Of a stretch of 64,000 bases of DNA, positions 27,049 to 35,578 are shown piece after piece. Under the pieces are notes generated by a model. The model did no database searches, was not told where the DNA came from, and saw nothing but the letters and a program-made list of their open reading frames with translations. Position 1 is the first letter of the stretch; every line of letters starts with the position of its first letter. Source of the DNA: Fodinisporobacter ferrooxydans (GTDB lineage Bacteria; Bacillota; Bacilli; Tumebacillales; MYW30-H2); contig NZ_CP089291.1 in the NCBI RefSeq assembly GCF_022818495.1, forward strand, positions 4,295,501 through 4,359,500. Reading direction: 5' to 3'. The translations under genes and the position numbers were made by a program.

Positions 27049-27083
27049 GGCCTTCTCTCAAAGCAGAGAAGGCCATACTTTTG
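27049..27083 (+). terminator. Terminator of the small YjcZ-like gene
   Basis: A 10-bp stem (GGCCTTCTCT at 27049-27058 with AGAGAAGGCC at 27065-27074), then ATACTTTTGATT. Confidence 0.75.
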
Positions 27084-27084
27084 A

Positions 27085-27594
27085 TTACCAGAAAAAGGGC
27101 GGATATATCGGCACAGATCCAATGTAACCTCCGATAAAGGGTCTTGGATACATGTACCCGTAGCCATAGCCATATGGGTACATAGGATATGGAAGTAACG
27201 GATATCTGTACTCTGCATCAACCGCCAAAGAATCATCATTCGATCGATTTGTACTTGGAATCCCATCGTCTGTTGTTTCTACATCAATTTTTAATTTTGT
27301 GACATCTTCCACTGTTTTTGCAAAGTTTTCATGTACCAAATGCATCGGTAAGTAAAAAATTTGGGGATACTCATTCGTCAATGGCGGAAATGTTGTACCA
27401 GGCGAAAGAAGCGTTTCCGGCGGGTATGCAACTTCACCTGGAAACGGACCATACTCCTGAATCACATGTGTTTCATGCAAGTGCCCCGGATACACGTTTG
27501 TTTCTATTGATTTGACACTCCCTGCAACGGATTCCTTCGAAGAACTTGTGTTTGTCAATGGAGAAGAGGACGATTCGACTCGCTTCATATCCAT
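27085..27594 (-). CDS. Uncharacterised protein with Tyr/Pro-rich C-terminus
   Basis: About 169 residues, not recognised. The N-terminal 30 residues are Ser-rich; the middle has mixed polar sequence with a helical-looking HENFAKTVEDVTKLKIDVE. The last 40 residues are dominated by Pro, Tyr and Gly (LPYPMYPYGYGYGYMYPRP), as in spore coat proteins. No signal peptide is visible. The start at 27594 has AAGGAG about eleven bases upstream; a longer form from 27639 is possible but has no good signal. A spore-coat role is only a guess from composition and from the small YjcZ-like neighbour. Confidence 0.55.
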   Translation of the reverse strand: MDMKRVESSSSPLTNTSSSKESVAGSVKSIETNVYPGHLHETHVIQEYGPFPGEVAYPPETLLSPGTTFPPLTNEYPQIFYLPMHLVHENFAKTVEDVTKLKIDVETTDDGIPSTNRSNDDSLAVDAEYRYPLLPYPMYPYGYGYGYMYPRPFIGGYIGSVPIYPPFFW

Positions 27595-27672
27595 ATATGT
27601 GTGTGCTCCTTCCAAATGAAATCTTACACGTACACCCATACGATATGTAAAATCATCCTCATCCGCGCTAAT

Positions 27673-28197
27673 CTAATGAAAATTAGGCTCGTTCAAAATC
27701 CGTTTCACTGCCCCCATCAAATCATTGGCCTGATAATCTGCGGAAACAGCGGGATCATCCCCAATAAAAACCGTTTTTGTTCCCGCCCGCCGTCCTGCCT
27801 CTACATCTGTATCCCGATCCCCGACCATAAAGCTTGAAGCCAAATCAATCCCATGTTCTTGCGCCAAATCCAGAATCATTTTGGGCTCCGGTTTTCGGCA
27901 GGGACAACCTGCTTTCGGACGATGCGGGCAATATCGGATGGCATCAATATGCGCGCCATCTTTCGCCAACTCTGCCGACATTTTTTCATGTATGTCACGG
28001 AGAGCATCTTCTTTCATATACCCAAGTCCGATTCCGCCTTGATTTGTTACGACAAATACCCAAAAATCCGCGGCGTTCAACTTGGCAATTGCCTGACCTG
28101 CATCTGCAAATAAAATCAAATCTTCCGGCGTATTCACATACCGGACATGATCATTGATCACTCCATCGCGGTCAAGAAAGACTGCCCGCTTGCTCAT
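27673..28197 (-). CDS. gmhB: HAD-IIIA heptose bisphosphate phosphatase-like (GmhB)
   Basis: A 174-residue HAD phosphatase. The nucleophile motif is FLDRDGVIND at the N-terminus, with TNQGGIG as motif II and VGDRDTDVEAGRRAG as motif III/IV. The zinc-binding loop typical of GmhB is present (CPHRPKAGCPCRKP). The family removes the 7-phosphate of glycero-manno-heptose-1,7-bisphosphate. In Gram-positive bacteria such heptoses occur in S-layer glycans. No gmhA, hldE or glycosyltransferase is nearby, so the substrate may differ. The ATG at 28197 follows GGGAG; the TTG at 28218 is upstream of that signal. Confidence 0.85.
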   Translation of the reverse strand: MSKRAVFLDRDGVINDHVRYVNTPEDLILFADAGQAIAKLNAADFWVFVVTNQGGIGLGYMKEDALRDIHEKMSAELAKDGAHIDAIRYCPHRPKAGCPCRKPEPKMILDLAQEHGIDLASSFMVGDRDTDVEAGRRAGTKTVFIGDDPAVSADYQANDLMGAVKRILNEPNFH

Positions 28198-28358
28198 GCA
28201 ATCGCTCCCTCTTTTCAATTTCCGACTGATCTATTGTACCCATTTCCTAATACAGGATCAAATTGCTCACAAGTTCCCCGAGTATTCCCTCGTGATTTAA
28301 CAAACACTAATTAACACTAATTGTTGCATAAGTGTTTGTATTCGTGAGGTGTCAGGAA

Positions 28359-29090
28359 ATGATTCGATGGTTCCATTGGTTTTTTCGCAAACAAATGCAG
28401 CACATTTTTGCGCTTTGCAGCATTCTCTTTATCAGTTGTTTGATTCCCCAGGAAATTTGTCATGCCAATACTGTAGGGGCAAATTTTGAGGAGTTCTACA
28501 AACCTGGGAATACAAGCGATTTTTATATTTTTGTCGATACAATACGACACCGTATGATCGTAAAACAAAATGGAGTCATGATTCGCACATTTCCCATCGC
28601 CATTGGCACGGATGATACGCCGTCACCTATAGGAGAATGGAAAGTCATATCGAAATCAAAGGATTGGGGATCCGGCTTTGGCACACGATGGCTTGGGCTC
28701 AATGTGCCATGGGGAATCTATGGCATTCACGGAACAAACAAACCACAATCCATTGGAAGGAGAGCCAGCCACGGCTGTGTCCGGATGTTTAACCGGGATG
28801 TTGAAGCATTATTTCAAATGATCCCTGTAGGAACCCCCGTCACGATATCCGGATATATTCTTGGCGCTCCATGGGAATTGCCGCGGCGGCTGGTCGAGGG
28901 AGAACGCGGACCAGATGTGCTTTTAATTCAACAACGATTAAAATACGGCGGATATTATTCGGGAACATGCGATGGCATTTACCGTGGGGATTTGGATTAT
29001 GCCTTACAAAAGTTTCAAAAGGTCAATCATATTTCAATTGATCGAAATGTAAGTCTTGCTGATTATCGTTCACTTGGGTTGGATGAATAG
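28359..29090 (+). CDS. L,D-transpeptidase with C-terminal peptidoglycan-binding domain
   Basis: A 243-residue exported enzyme that forms 3-3 peptidoglycan cross-links or attaches proteins to murein. A signal peptide covers about residues 1-36 (hydrophobic IFALCSILFISCLIP). The YkuD catalytic domain follows, with IGTDDTPSPIG and the active-site run GIHGTNKP then SHGCVRM (catalytic Cys). The last 60 residues form a PG_binding_1-type repeat (GPDVLLIQQRLKYGGYYSG). The ATG at 28359 follows GAGGTG. The upstream region has a tandem 10-base duplication (AACACTAATT at 28303-28322) and an AAACACT/AGTGTTT inverted pair, unexplained. Confidence 0.9.
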   Translation: MIRWFHWFFRKQMQHIFALCSILFISCLIPQEICHANTVGANFEEFYKPGNTSDFYIFVDTIRHRMIVKQNGVMIRTFPIAIGTDDTPSPIGEWKVISKSKDWGSGFGTRWLGLNVPWGIYGIHGTNKPQSIGRRASHGCVRMFNRDVEALFQMIPVGTPVTISGYILGAPWELPRRLVEGERGPDVLLIQQRLKYGGYYSGTCDGIYRGDLDYALQKFQKVNHISIDRNVSLADYRSLGLDE

Positions 29091-29126
29091 AATGTGGTAC
29101 GGTCCTACAAATTTACAAATTCATGC

Positions 29127-29185
29127 TGCAAATTTTCATTGCACTTATAACGCTAATATCTATGGCATGCAAAAATTATTTGCAT
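29127..29185 (+). promoter_or_regulatory. rocD: Two RocR-type enhancer palindromes upstream of rocD
   Basis: Palindrome 1 at 29127-29143 has TGCAA and TTGCA arms. Palindrome 2 at 29167-29185 has ATGCAAA and TTTGCAT arms. Their centres are 41 bases apart, about four helical turns, and about 110 bases upstream of the sigma-54 promoter. This is the layout of upstream activating sites for a sigma-54 activator. In B. subtilis RocR binds such sites for rocDEF; identity of the activator here is inferred. Confidence 0.65.
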
Positions 29186-29281
29186 ACTATATGTTCAAAT
29201 CTGTTTAAAAATATGTTTCCTGTTCTCTCATTTGCAGGTATCAATCTTCGAACGCGGTTTAAAATCCTCGTCGTTCCACAG

Positions 29282-29298
29282 TTGGCATAATTCTTGCT
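29282..29298 (+). promoter_or_regulatory. rocD: Sigma-54 (SigL) promoter of rocD-rocF
   Basis: TTGGCA then TTGCT with the GG and GC dinucleotides exactly ten bases apart, matching the -24/-12 consensus. Transcription would begin about 12 bases after the GC, near 29309, some 49 bases before the rocD ATG. Confidence 0.78.
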
Positions 29299-29357
29299 TA
29301 TTATGTTGACAGAAAGGAACGCATGTTTCCAAAATGAACGACTTGGGAGGATCTATC

Positions 29358-30548
29358 ATGACTGTCAGTCAATCCATTATTCAACAAACCGAAGCATTCG
29401 GTGCGCATAATTATCACCCGCTGCCGATTGTCATAGCAAAAGCGGAGGGTGTATGGGTCGAAGATCCTGAAGGCAACCGCTATATGGATATGTTGAGTGC
29501 TTATTCTGCCTTGAATCAAGGACATCGCCATCCCAAAATTATTCAAGCCCTCAAGGATCAAGCGGATAAAGTGACACTGACTTCCAGAGCATTTCATAAT
29601 GACAAATTGGGTGTATTTTATGAAAAGCTTTCCACTCTTACGGGAAAACGGATGATCTTGCCGATGAATACGGGCGCTGAAGCGGTTGAAACGATACTCA
29701 AAGCTGTTCGTCGCTGGGCATATGATGTAAAAAAAGTACCGGAAAATCAGGCGGAAATTATCGTTTGTGAAGGAAATTTCCATGGACGGACTGTTACAAT
29801 TACATCTTTTTCCTCGGAAGCGGAATACAAACGGGGGTTCGGACCTTTTACACCCGGTTTTAAAATTATACCATACGGAGATATTGACGCTTTAAAACAA
29901 GCGATCACAGCAAATACAGCCGCTTTCCTGGTCGAACCGATTCAGGGGGAAGCCGGGATCCGCATTCCCAAGAAAGGATTTTTAAAAGAAGCAAGCCAAC
30001 TATGCAAAGACAATCATGTGTTATTTGTCGCCGATGAGATCCAAACAGGTTTTGGACGAACGGGAAAACGTTTTGCCTGTGACTGGGAAGATGTGATTCC
30101 GGATGCATATATTCTGGGGAAAGCCCTCGGCGGCGGTGTATTCCCGATTTCCGCCGTCGCTTCGGACCCGGAAATTCTCGGTGTATTCAATCCAGGGTCA
30201 CATGGTTCAACGTTCGGAGGCAATCCTTTGGGATGTGCTGTTGCCATCGCTGCACTTGAAGTTATGGAAGAAGAAGGACTTGTCCAGCGTTCCCTCGAAT
30301 TAGGAGATTATTTTATCCGGCAAATAAAGACCATGCAAAACCCTGGCATTCGGGACATTCGCGGCAGAGGGCTGTTTATCGGTGTCGAACTCCATGGAAA
30401 TGCTCGTCCATATTGTGAGAAACTAAAAGAACTGGGTCTTTTATGCAAAGAAACACATGAAACCACCATACGCTTTGCACCGCCTTTAATCATTAAAAAA
30501 GAAGAACTGGATTGGGCAATCGAACGAATTTCAAACGTGCTACAGTAA
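29358..30548 (+). CDS. rocD: Ornithine aminotransferase
   Basis: Transfers the delta-amino group of ornithine to 2-oxoglutarate, giving glutamate semialdehyde, in arginine catabolism. The 396 residues carry the class III aminotransferase features: [48 protein letters not shown] and the PLP lysine in ILGKALGGG. The ATG at 29358 follows GGGAGG. rocF starts 13 bases after its stop, so arginase product feeds straight into this enzyme. Control by sigma-54 with a RocR-type activator is predicted from the promoter and enhancer sites. Confidence 0.96.
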   Translation: MTVSQSIIQQTEAFGAHNYHPLPIVIAKAEGVWVEDPEGNRYMDMLSAYSALNQGHRHPKIIQALKDQADKVTLTSRAFHNDKLGVFYEKLSTLTGKRMILPMNTGAEAVETILKAVRRWAYDVKKVPENQAEIIVCEGNFHGRTVTITSFSSEAEYKRGFGPFTPGFKIIPYGDIDALKQAITANTAAFLVEPIQGEAGIRIPKKGFLKEASQLCKDNHVLFVADEIQTGFGRTGKRFACDWEDVIPDAYILGKALGGGVFPISAVASDPEILGVFNPGSHGSTFGGNPLGCAVAIAALEVMEEEGLVQRSLELGDYFIRQIKTMQNPGIRDIRGRGLFIGVELHGNARPYCEKLKELGLLCKETHETTIRFAPPLIIKKEELDWAIERISNVLQ

Positions 30549-30561
30549 GGAGTATGCGATC

Positions 30562-31464
30562 ATGAAAAAAACAATTAGCGTAATTGGTGCGCCGATGGAT
30601 TTGGGCCAAGGAAGAAGAGGTGTCGATATGGGGCCTAGTGCGATTCGTTACGCCAATTTGAAAGAGCGCATCGAGCGGCTTGGCTATCCCGTAAAAGATC
30701 TGGGGAATATCCATGTACCTACAGCAGAAACACACAACATTATCAATGAAAAACTGAAATATTTACCGGAAGTCGTCAATGTCAATACCGAAATATACGA
30801 AAAAGTGGCTGAAGTTGTTCAGCAAGGCGATTTCCCGATCGTACTCGGCGGCGATCATTCCATTGCCATCGGCAGCATTGCGGGCGTCACTTCAAAAATC
30901 TCTTCGTCCGTCGGCGTCATCTGGTTTGATGCACATGCCGATTTTAACACAGAAGATACGACACCTTCCGGAAATATACATGGGATGCCGCTGGCCTGCA
31001 GCGTCGGTGTCGGCCAGCGGGACTTGACCTCCATTGGCGGATTTTCCCCCAAATTGCAAGGGAAAAATGTGGTAATCGTCGGTGCGCGGTCGATCGATCC
31101 AGAGGAACGGGAATTGATCAAACAAAATGGCGTTACCTGTTTTACCATGCATGAAATCGACCGCATGGGAATCGGCCGGGTCATGGAAGAAGCCATCCGA
31201 ATCGCTTCAGACGGAACGGATGGCATTCACTTGAGCCTCGATCTCGATTCATTGGATCCGGATATTGCGCCTGGTGTTGGAACACCCGTGCTTGGCGGCG
31301 TCACCTATCGTGAAGGCCATTTGGCCATGGAAATGCTGTATCAGTCGGGAAAAGTAATTTCCTGTGATGTGGTAGAAGTGAATCCGATTCTCGATCGCGG
31401 CAACAAAACCGCACTTGCCGCCGTTGATTTGATCTGTTCGCTGCTGGGCAAATCCATTCTGTAG
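30562..31464 (+). CDS. rocF: Arginase
   Basis: A manganese enzyme that splits arginine to ornithine and urea. It is 300 residues with all metal-binding blocks: GGDHSIAIG, WFDAHADFNT, GNIHGMPLA and SLDLDSLDPDIAPGVGTPV. It is second gene of rocD-rocF, 13 bases after rocD, with AAGGAG before the ATG. The arginine/ornithine permease gene rocE, which lies between rocD and rocF in B. subtilis, is absent. A terminator follows directly. Confidence 0.97.
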   Translation: MKKTISVIGAPMDLGQGRRGVDMGPSAIRYANLKERIERLGYPVKDLGNIHVPTAETHNIINEKLKYLPEVVNVNTEIYEKVAEVVQQGDFPIVLGGDHSIAIGSIAGVTSKISSSVGVIWFDAHADFNTEDTTPSGNIHGMPLACSVGVGQRDLTSIGGFSPKLQGKNVVIVGARSIDPEERELIKQNGVTCFTMHEIDRMGIGRVMEEAIRIASDGTDGIHLSLDLDSLDPDIAPGVGTPVLGGVTYREGHLAMEMLYQSGKVISCDVVEVNPILDRGNKTALAAVDLICSLLGKSIL

Positions 31465-31467
31465 CAA

Positions 31468-31495
31468 AAAAGCCGGATCCGATTCCGGCTTTTCA
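31468..31495 (+). terminator. Terminator of the rocD-rocF operon
   Basis: An 8-bp stem (arms 31470-31477 and 31484-31491, AAGCCGGA type) followed by TTCATTTTG. Confidence 0.8.
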
Positions 31496-31599
31496 TTTTG
31501 TATGAATGTATTTTGTATGAATGCCCTGTTGCGAAATGCGGACATTTGTCATACATATGAACTATAAATCGTAAATACTTCGAATAGAGGGCGCATTTC

Positions 31600-32025
31600 A
31601 TGAGCAAACTCGAAGGATTCAAATGGATTCCGCTTTTAATCAAAGCGTATAGTGAAGTACAAGTTCGCAAAGCTTTAGCGGCACAACAAAATGAACTTCC
31701 CAATGCGCCATCCCTGTTTGTGGAAGGCCAAGCGAAGGAACACAACGTCACTCCCAAACAAAAACACACCATAAAACCTTCACAAACAAAGCAGACATCC
31801 CCTACTACAAAATCGCAACCATATAATTATCATTTGATATTGCGTGAACTAAAAGAAACCCAACGGAAATTGCATCGCTTGGAAAGCACGCACAAACAGC
31901 TATTGAAACAACTGCAAAATCATTTTGAGCATCCGGGCAATACAACAAAAAAATTATACAGGCAAGAAAACAAACCCTACAAACGCTCAAAGCCGAACAA
32001 AACTCAGCCTTTCATCGCTCCATAA
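31600..32025 (+). CDS. Uncharacterised basic protein
   Basis: 141 residues, not recognised. A short N-terminal segment with WIPLLIKAYSEVQVRKALAAQQ, a central low-complexity Lys/Thr/Gln region, a coiled-coil-like stretch (LRELKETQRKLHRLESTHKQLLKQLQ, split in two heptad runs) and a very basic Lys/Asn/Pro tail. It is strongly positively charged with no signal peptide or membrane helix. Only a weak GAGGG ribosome binding site precedes the ATG. It may bind nucleic acid or spore structures, but nothing proves it. It stands alone between rocF and the glucosaminidase gene. Confidence 0.5.
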   Translation: MSKLEGFKWIPLLIKAYSEVQVRKALAAQQNELPNAPSLFVEGQAKEHNVTPKQKHTIKPSQTKQTSPTTKSQPYNYHLILRELKETQRKLHRLESTHKQLLKQLQNHFEHPGNTTKKLYRQENKPYKRSKPNKTQPFIAP

Positions 32026-32176
32026 AGGACGATGACAAAATTCAACAGAATTTTGCAAAGTTTTTACAAGAATTTTGTAAAATGTAATAGGAAGTTTTGC
32101 CTCCATGTCGAATCAAATACTAGATTACTAACATTTGGCGACTAAATTTTGTTTCGAAACAGGGGGTACTTACTTC

Positions 32177-34090
32177 ATGTCCGGCTTTTTCTCCTGCACA
32201 AACTCCGGCAAAAAAAGGAAATTTCCATACTTTTCTATCTGGACACTTGCAGCGCTATTCAGTCTGTATGGCTCGCATGTATCCTACGCGGATAGTACTG
32301 TTGCTACATCCGCTACACCAGCCACACCAGCCACACCAGCCACACCAGCCACACCAGCCACACCAGCCACACCAGCCACACCAGCCACACCAGCTACACC
32401 AGCTACACCAGCTACACCATTTCGGATCATCCAGTATCCGACATCCAATAATTTTTACCAATCGATCAACGGGGCTCTCTACCATGTTCTAGGCACGCCG
32501 GAATTGCCTCAAGAGTCGTTCTACGTCGGGAAATCGCCCGCTTTCATACAGGATGGACAAATATATGTACGCAATTCTAGTCATCAATTTTATCGGCGGG
32601 ATCCGGATGGGGACCACCTGGTTGGCACCTACGAACCGGAGTTTGAAACACTGGATTTACGTTTGAAAAGTCCGATTCAAGCATCTGCTATCAATGCTTT
32701 TATCGCCAGCCACAGCCCGAATAGCCCTTTAATCGGCCTTGGACAAGCGTTTGTTGACGCGCAATCAAAATTCGGTGTGAATGCGGAATATTTGGCTGCA
32801 CATGCCATTTTGGAAAGCAATTATGGAACATCCGTCATTGCGCGGGACAAAAACAACTTGTTTGGCTATCAGGCATATGATGTTGATCCATATGGCAGTG
32901 CCGCCCATTTTGATTCTTTTACAGACGCCATCAACTACGAAGCATACTTTGTCCGAAAACAATACCTGGACGCCAACGGTCAATGGTTTGGCGGAAGTCC
33001 TACCCTTGACGGAATGAATGTACACTATGCAAGCGATCCGTACTGGGCAGAGAAAATAGCAGGCATCATGAATCAGATGTACGCCTACCAGACGACAGTT
33101 TACAGTCAGGAACAGCCTTTGCCGCTGATTGCAGCCAAGCCTGCCGGTCCGACTCCGGACTCCGTGCAATCTGTGATTCAAAAAACCGTCCCGATGACAG
33201 CCAGTGGAGTCACCACAGATCAGGTCAATTTCCGGCAAGCGCCTTCCCTTGACAGTTCGATTTACCGCGTGTTATCCGGCGGTACGAAACTTGCGGTAAT
33301 CGGTCATTCAGGCGCTTGGTATGAAGTAAAAGTCGGTTCCCAAACCGGTTGGATTTTCCAAGACTACATCCAATTGACAAATGATTCATCCGATTCGGCG
33401 AATCAAAACACAGGATCAAGTCCAGCTGCGAATACCACATCCGGAAATGGTTCAAATGCAAATACTGCCGGAACAACCGGCAGCGGTTCCCCAACCGGCA
33501 TTGCAAGTCCGGAGATCACGACGCCGCCAGTTCCGACAACACCGCCCATTTCCTTAAATGGCGATACGACGGATAACGTAAATTTCCGCAAGGGACCATC
33601 GTTGACTGCAGCTACATATGGGGTGTTAAGCAAGGGAACCAAAGTAACCATTCTCGGTTTGCAACAAGATTGGTATCACGTCCAAATCAACGATCAGGTA
33701 GGCTGGATCAATAAGAATTACGTGGAATTGAATCGCACGCATCAGGGATTGACCGTATTTGTGAATGGTACGGAACAAAGCTACAATCCATCGCCAATCA
33801 TCGAAAATGATCGTACATTGGTTCCCTTGCGTGCCGTATTCGAAACATTGGGAGCAAAAATCAACTGGAATCAAGCAACACAAACCGTTACAGCTTTCAA
33901 AGGCCAAACCAATATCGTCCTAAAAATCGGATCATCAACTGCCTATGTGAATGGAAAGCCGATTCAACTGGATGTGCAGGCACATACCCTGCAAAATCGA
34001 ACAATGGTTCCATTGCGGTTTGTATCGGATGCTCTTGGAGCCAATATCAGTTGGGATGGATCGACAGAGAGCATTTTTATAACATCCTGA
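32177..34090 (+). CDS. Modular surface glucosaminidase with SH3b and copper-amine-oxidase-like domains
   Basis: A 637-residue exported cell-wall protein. Order: signal peptide (about 1-40, basic KKRK then hydrophobic [12 protein letters not shown]), twelve perfect Ala-Thr-Pro repeats (about 46-81), a linker domain, an endo-N-acetylglucosaminidase domain (about 175-320; [30 protein letters not shown] with the catalytic Glu), two SH3b wall-binding domains (about 340-400 and 465-525; [12 protein letters not shown] and [12 protein letters not shown]) joined by a Ser/Asn/Gly/Pro linker, and a C-terminal copper amine oxidase N-domain-like module ([16 protein letters not shown] and [15 protein letters not shown]). 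It cleaves glycan strands of peptidoglycan. The ATG at 32177 follows GGGGG; the upstream frame from 32135 lacks a signal. Confidence 0.88.
   Translation: MSGFFSCTNSGKKRKFPYFSIWTLAALFSLYGSHVSYADSTVATSATPATPATPATPATPATPATPATPATPATPATPATPFRIIQYPTSNNFYQSINGALYHVLGTPELPQESFYVGKSPAFIQDGQIYVRNSSHQFYRRDPDGDHLVGTYEPEFETLDLRLKSPIQASAINAFIASHSPNSPLIGLGQAFVDAQSKFGVNAEYLAAHAILESNYGTSVIARDKNNLFGYQAYDVDPYGSAAHFDSFTDAINYEAYFVRKQYLDANGQWFGGSPTLDGMNVHYASDPYWAEKIAGIMNQMYAYQTTVYSQEQPLPLIAAKPAGPTPDSVQSVIQKTVPMTASGVTTDQVNFRQAPSLDSSIYRVLSGGTKLAVIGHSGAWYEVKVGSQTGWIFQDYIQLTNDSSDSANQNTGSSPAANTTSGNGSNANTAGTTGSGSPTGIASPEITTPPVPTTPPISLNGDTTDNVNFRKGPSLTAATYGVLSKGTKVTILGLQQDWYHVQINDQVGWINKNYVELNRTHQGLTVFVNGTEQSYNPSPIIENDRTLVPLRAVFETLGAKINWNQATQTVTAFKGQTNIVLKIGSSTAYVNGKPIQLDVQAHTLQNRTMVPLRFVSDALGANISWDGSTESIFITS
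32312..32419 (+). repeat. Twelve tandem 9-bp units encoding Ala-Thr-Pro
   Basis: Twelve uninterrupted units: one GCTACACCA, eight GCCACACCA, three GCTACACCA. The unit is a multiple of three, so slippage would change the length of the stalk without breaking the frame. The Pro/Thr-rich repeat probably spans the cell wall. Confidence 0.95.
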
Positions 34091-34140
34091 TTTTCAAAAC
34101 ATGTACATCTAACATTGCGAGCAAATCGTATAAACATTCA

Positions 34141-34193
34141 AACGAAAGAGGACAGCCGCCAAAGCTTGGAAGCTGCCCTCTTTCGTTTTCTTT
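34141..34193 (+). terminator. Terminator of the glucosaminidase gene
   Basis: A 16-bp stem with one mismatch (arms 34141-34156 and 34172-34187) followed by TTCTTT. Confidence 0.8.
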
Positions 34194-34197
34194 ACAA

Positions 34198-34319
34198 GTA
34201 CACTCCGTCGCCTATTCGCGCTTCGGCTTCGCACTTCTTGTGTCTTGCTTCACCACTTTTTGTACGAAAATAACATTTTCATGTGATGCGGTGGCTGAAA
34301 GGCCACATAAGTTTGAACA
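34198..34319 (+). repeat. Dispersed MITE-like repeat, copy 3 (truncated, with module)
   Basis: Starts at GTACACTCCGTCGCC, matching the right half of the complete copy in the same orientation through CTTGTGTCTTGCTTCACCACTTTTTG. The same inserted module as copy 1 follows (TACGAAAATAACATTTTCATG and the GTGGC/GCCAC hairpin), then TGAACA. It lies between two convergent genes, so it is not a promoter donor here. Confidence 0.75.
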
Positions 34320-34320
34320 C

Positions 34321-35232
34321 TTACTTATAGAGATGCTGGTAGTATTCCTCAAGTGTCCAGCCGTTTTTCTGCAACAGCTTGGCGACATCTTTCCCGACGT
34401 ATCGGATGTGCCACGGTTCGTATTGGTATCCTGTAATCGACTCTTTGTTTTTGGGATACCTTATTACAAAGCCATATTCGTATGCATGTTGCGCCAACCA
34501 TTTGGCAGCCGGCAGCTTCGCAAACCCGTCTTCTACCGCATATTGTCCCGTGCTGTCCGAAACATCAATCGCAAGTCCTGTTTGATGTTCGCTTGTTCCG
34601 GGTTTTGCACTGAAGGTATTTGCTGCTTGTACACCTTGTGTAGCCACGTATTGATCGTAAACCGTTTGCTGCGTGGCATAAGACCGGTATGCCGATACGC
34701 CATAGATATAGATTCCATCCTTTTTCGCTCCGGCAACAAGTTGTACCAAAGCATCTGCCGCCACTTTCCGCATCAAATGAATTTCCGGGTTCCCCTGATA
34801 GAGAAACGGAATATTCGGAGTGACAAGATCGGGCGGTACATAGTTATCCGGCAACGCATTATATTTATTGACCAAGACCAAGATACTTTCGGGGTTTGAA
34901 ACGACTTGTATCTTTGCAGGATTGAAATTCGGCTTGGCCGTATTCATATTGGCTTTCGGGGCAGCCGTCCCGCCGTTGATAGTATTGTTACCGGCAATGC
35001 TGTTGCTGGTATCGTTATGATTGCTAATACTGCTGCCGGCAACCGCAGAAACCGGGTTACTTTTGGCTTCCACCGGACTCATTGTGGCATTCGATTTGCT
35101 TGTTCCATTATGTAAGTGCAAAAATTCCGAAGTTACTTGATTAAAATTCTGGCTGAATTGATTACTGCAACCGACAAGCAAAGTTCCTAGAATCCATATT
35201 GCAGCGAATTGTGCATATCTGTGTTTTCTCAC
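34321..35232 (-). CDS. VanY-type D-Ala-D-Ala carboxypeptidase lipoprotein
   Basis: A 303-residue lipoprotein. A signal with lipobox LLVGC puts the lipidated Cys at residue 22. A 90-residue Ser/Asn-rich linker follows, then an M15B (VanY/DdcY) peptidase domain from about residue 110. The zinc site is seen as SAYRSYATQ, GTSEHQTGLAIDVSD (His and Asp ligands) and EPWHIRYVG (final His). It trims the terminal D-alanine of peptidoglycan stem peptides. It starts at a GTG with GGGAG eight bases upstream. No vanR/S, vanA or vanX genes are near, so it is a wall-maturation enzyme rather than a resistance system. Confidence 0.9.
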   Translation of the reverse strand: MRKHRYAQFAAIWILGTLLVGCSNQFSQNFNQVTSEFLHLHNGTSKSNATMSPVEAKSNPVSAVAGSSISNHNDTSNSIAGNNTINGGTAAPKANMNTAKPNFNPAKIQVVSNPESILVLVNKYNALPDNYVPPDLVTPNIPFLYQGNPEIHLMRKVAADALVQLVAGAKKDGIYIYGVSAYRSYATQQTVYDQYVATQGVQAANTFSAKPGTSEHQTGLAIDVSDSTGQYAVEDGFAKLPAAKWLAQHAYEYGFVIRYPKNKESITGYQYEPWHIRYVGKDVAKLLQKNGWTLEEYYQHLYK

Positions 35233-35381
35233 TACTAGTCTCCCTTTGAGGTCTCTATTCCTATCTTTTCATTTCTGATACCCATTATACAAGAATCAAA
35301 CAGAAAAATGTTGAAAAAAGGTGAATATTGTTAGACGAGAATTGAAATCGGACGGTTCCACAAAAAAATTTTTCAAAAGAC

Positions 35382-35437
35382 TTGAAAGTCAAATAAGGTC
35401 AAATTATAATAATAGTAAAAGATCAAAGAAAGTCAAA
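35382..35437 (+). promoter_or_regulatory. clpE: Sigma-A promoter of clpE with two CtsR boxes
   Basis: TTGAAA (35382-35387), 17-base spacer, TATAAT (35405-35410). A perfect CtsR heptad repeat (AGTCAAA-TAA-GGTCAAA) spans 35387-35403, inside the promoter. A second box at 35421-35437 (GATCAAA-GAA-AGTCAAA) has one mismatch to the consensus. This is the known control of clpE by the heat-shock repressor CtsR in Bacillus. The 346-base gap upstream of clpE holds this promoter and an untranslated leader of about 160 bases. Confidence 0.9.
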
Positions 35438-35578
35438 GTCAATTACGCATATACATGCGGACAGATATATAGAATGCATGCTGCGGCTCGCAAAGGAAGC
35501 CATCTTAATATGAGAGCCGCAAGTGAGAACAAAACACTATCAGTAAGAACAAAACGCAATTTCAAGGAGGTTACTCAA

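Noticed and set aside
34321-35232. Glycopeptide resistance locus
   Set aside because: The VanY-type protein is a lone lipoprotein; vanH, vanA, vanX and a two-component system are absent.
35321-35578. In-frame N-terminal extension of clpE by 86 residues
   Set aside because: The stretch contains the sigma-A promoter and two CtsR boxes; the ATG at 35579 has a perfect ribosome binding site and starts the known zinc finger.
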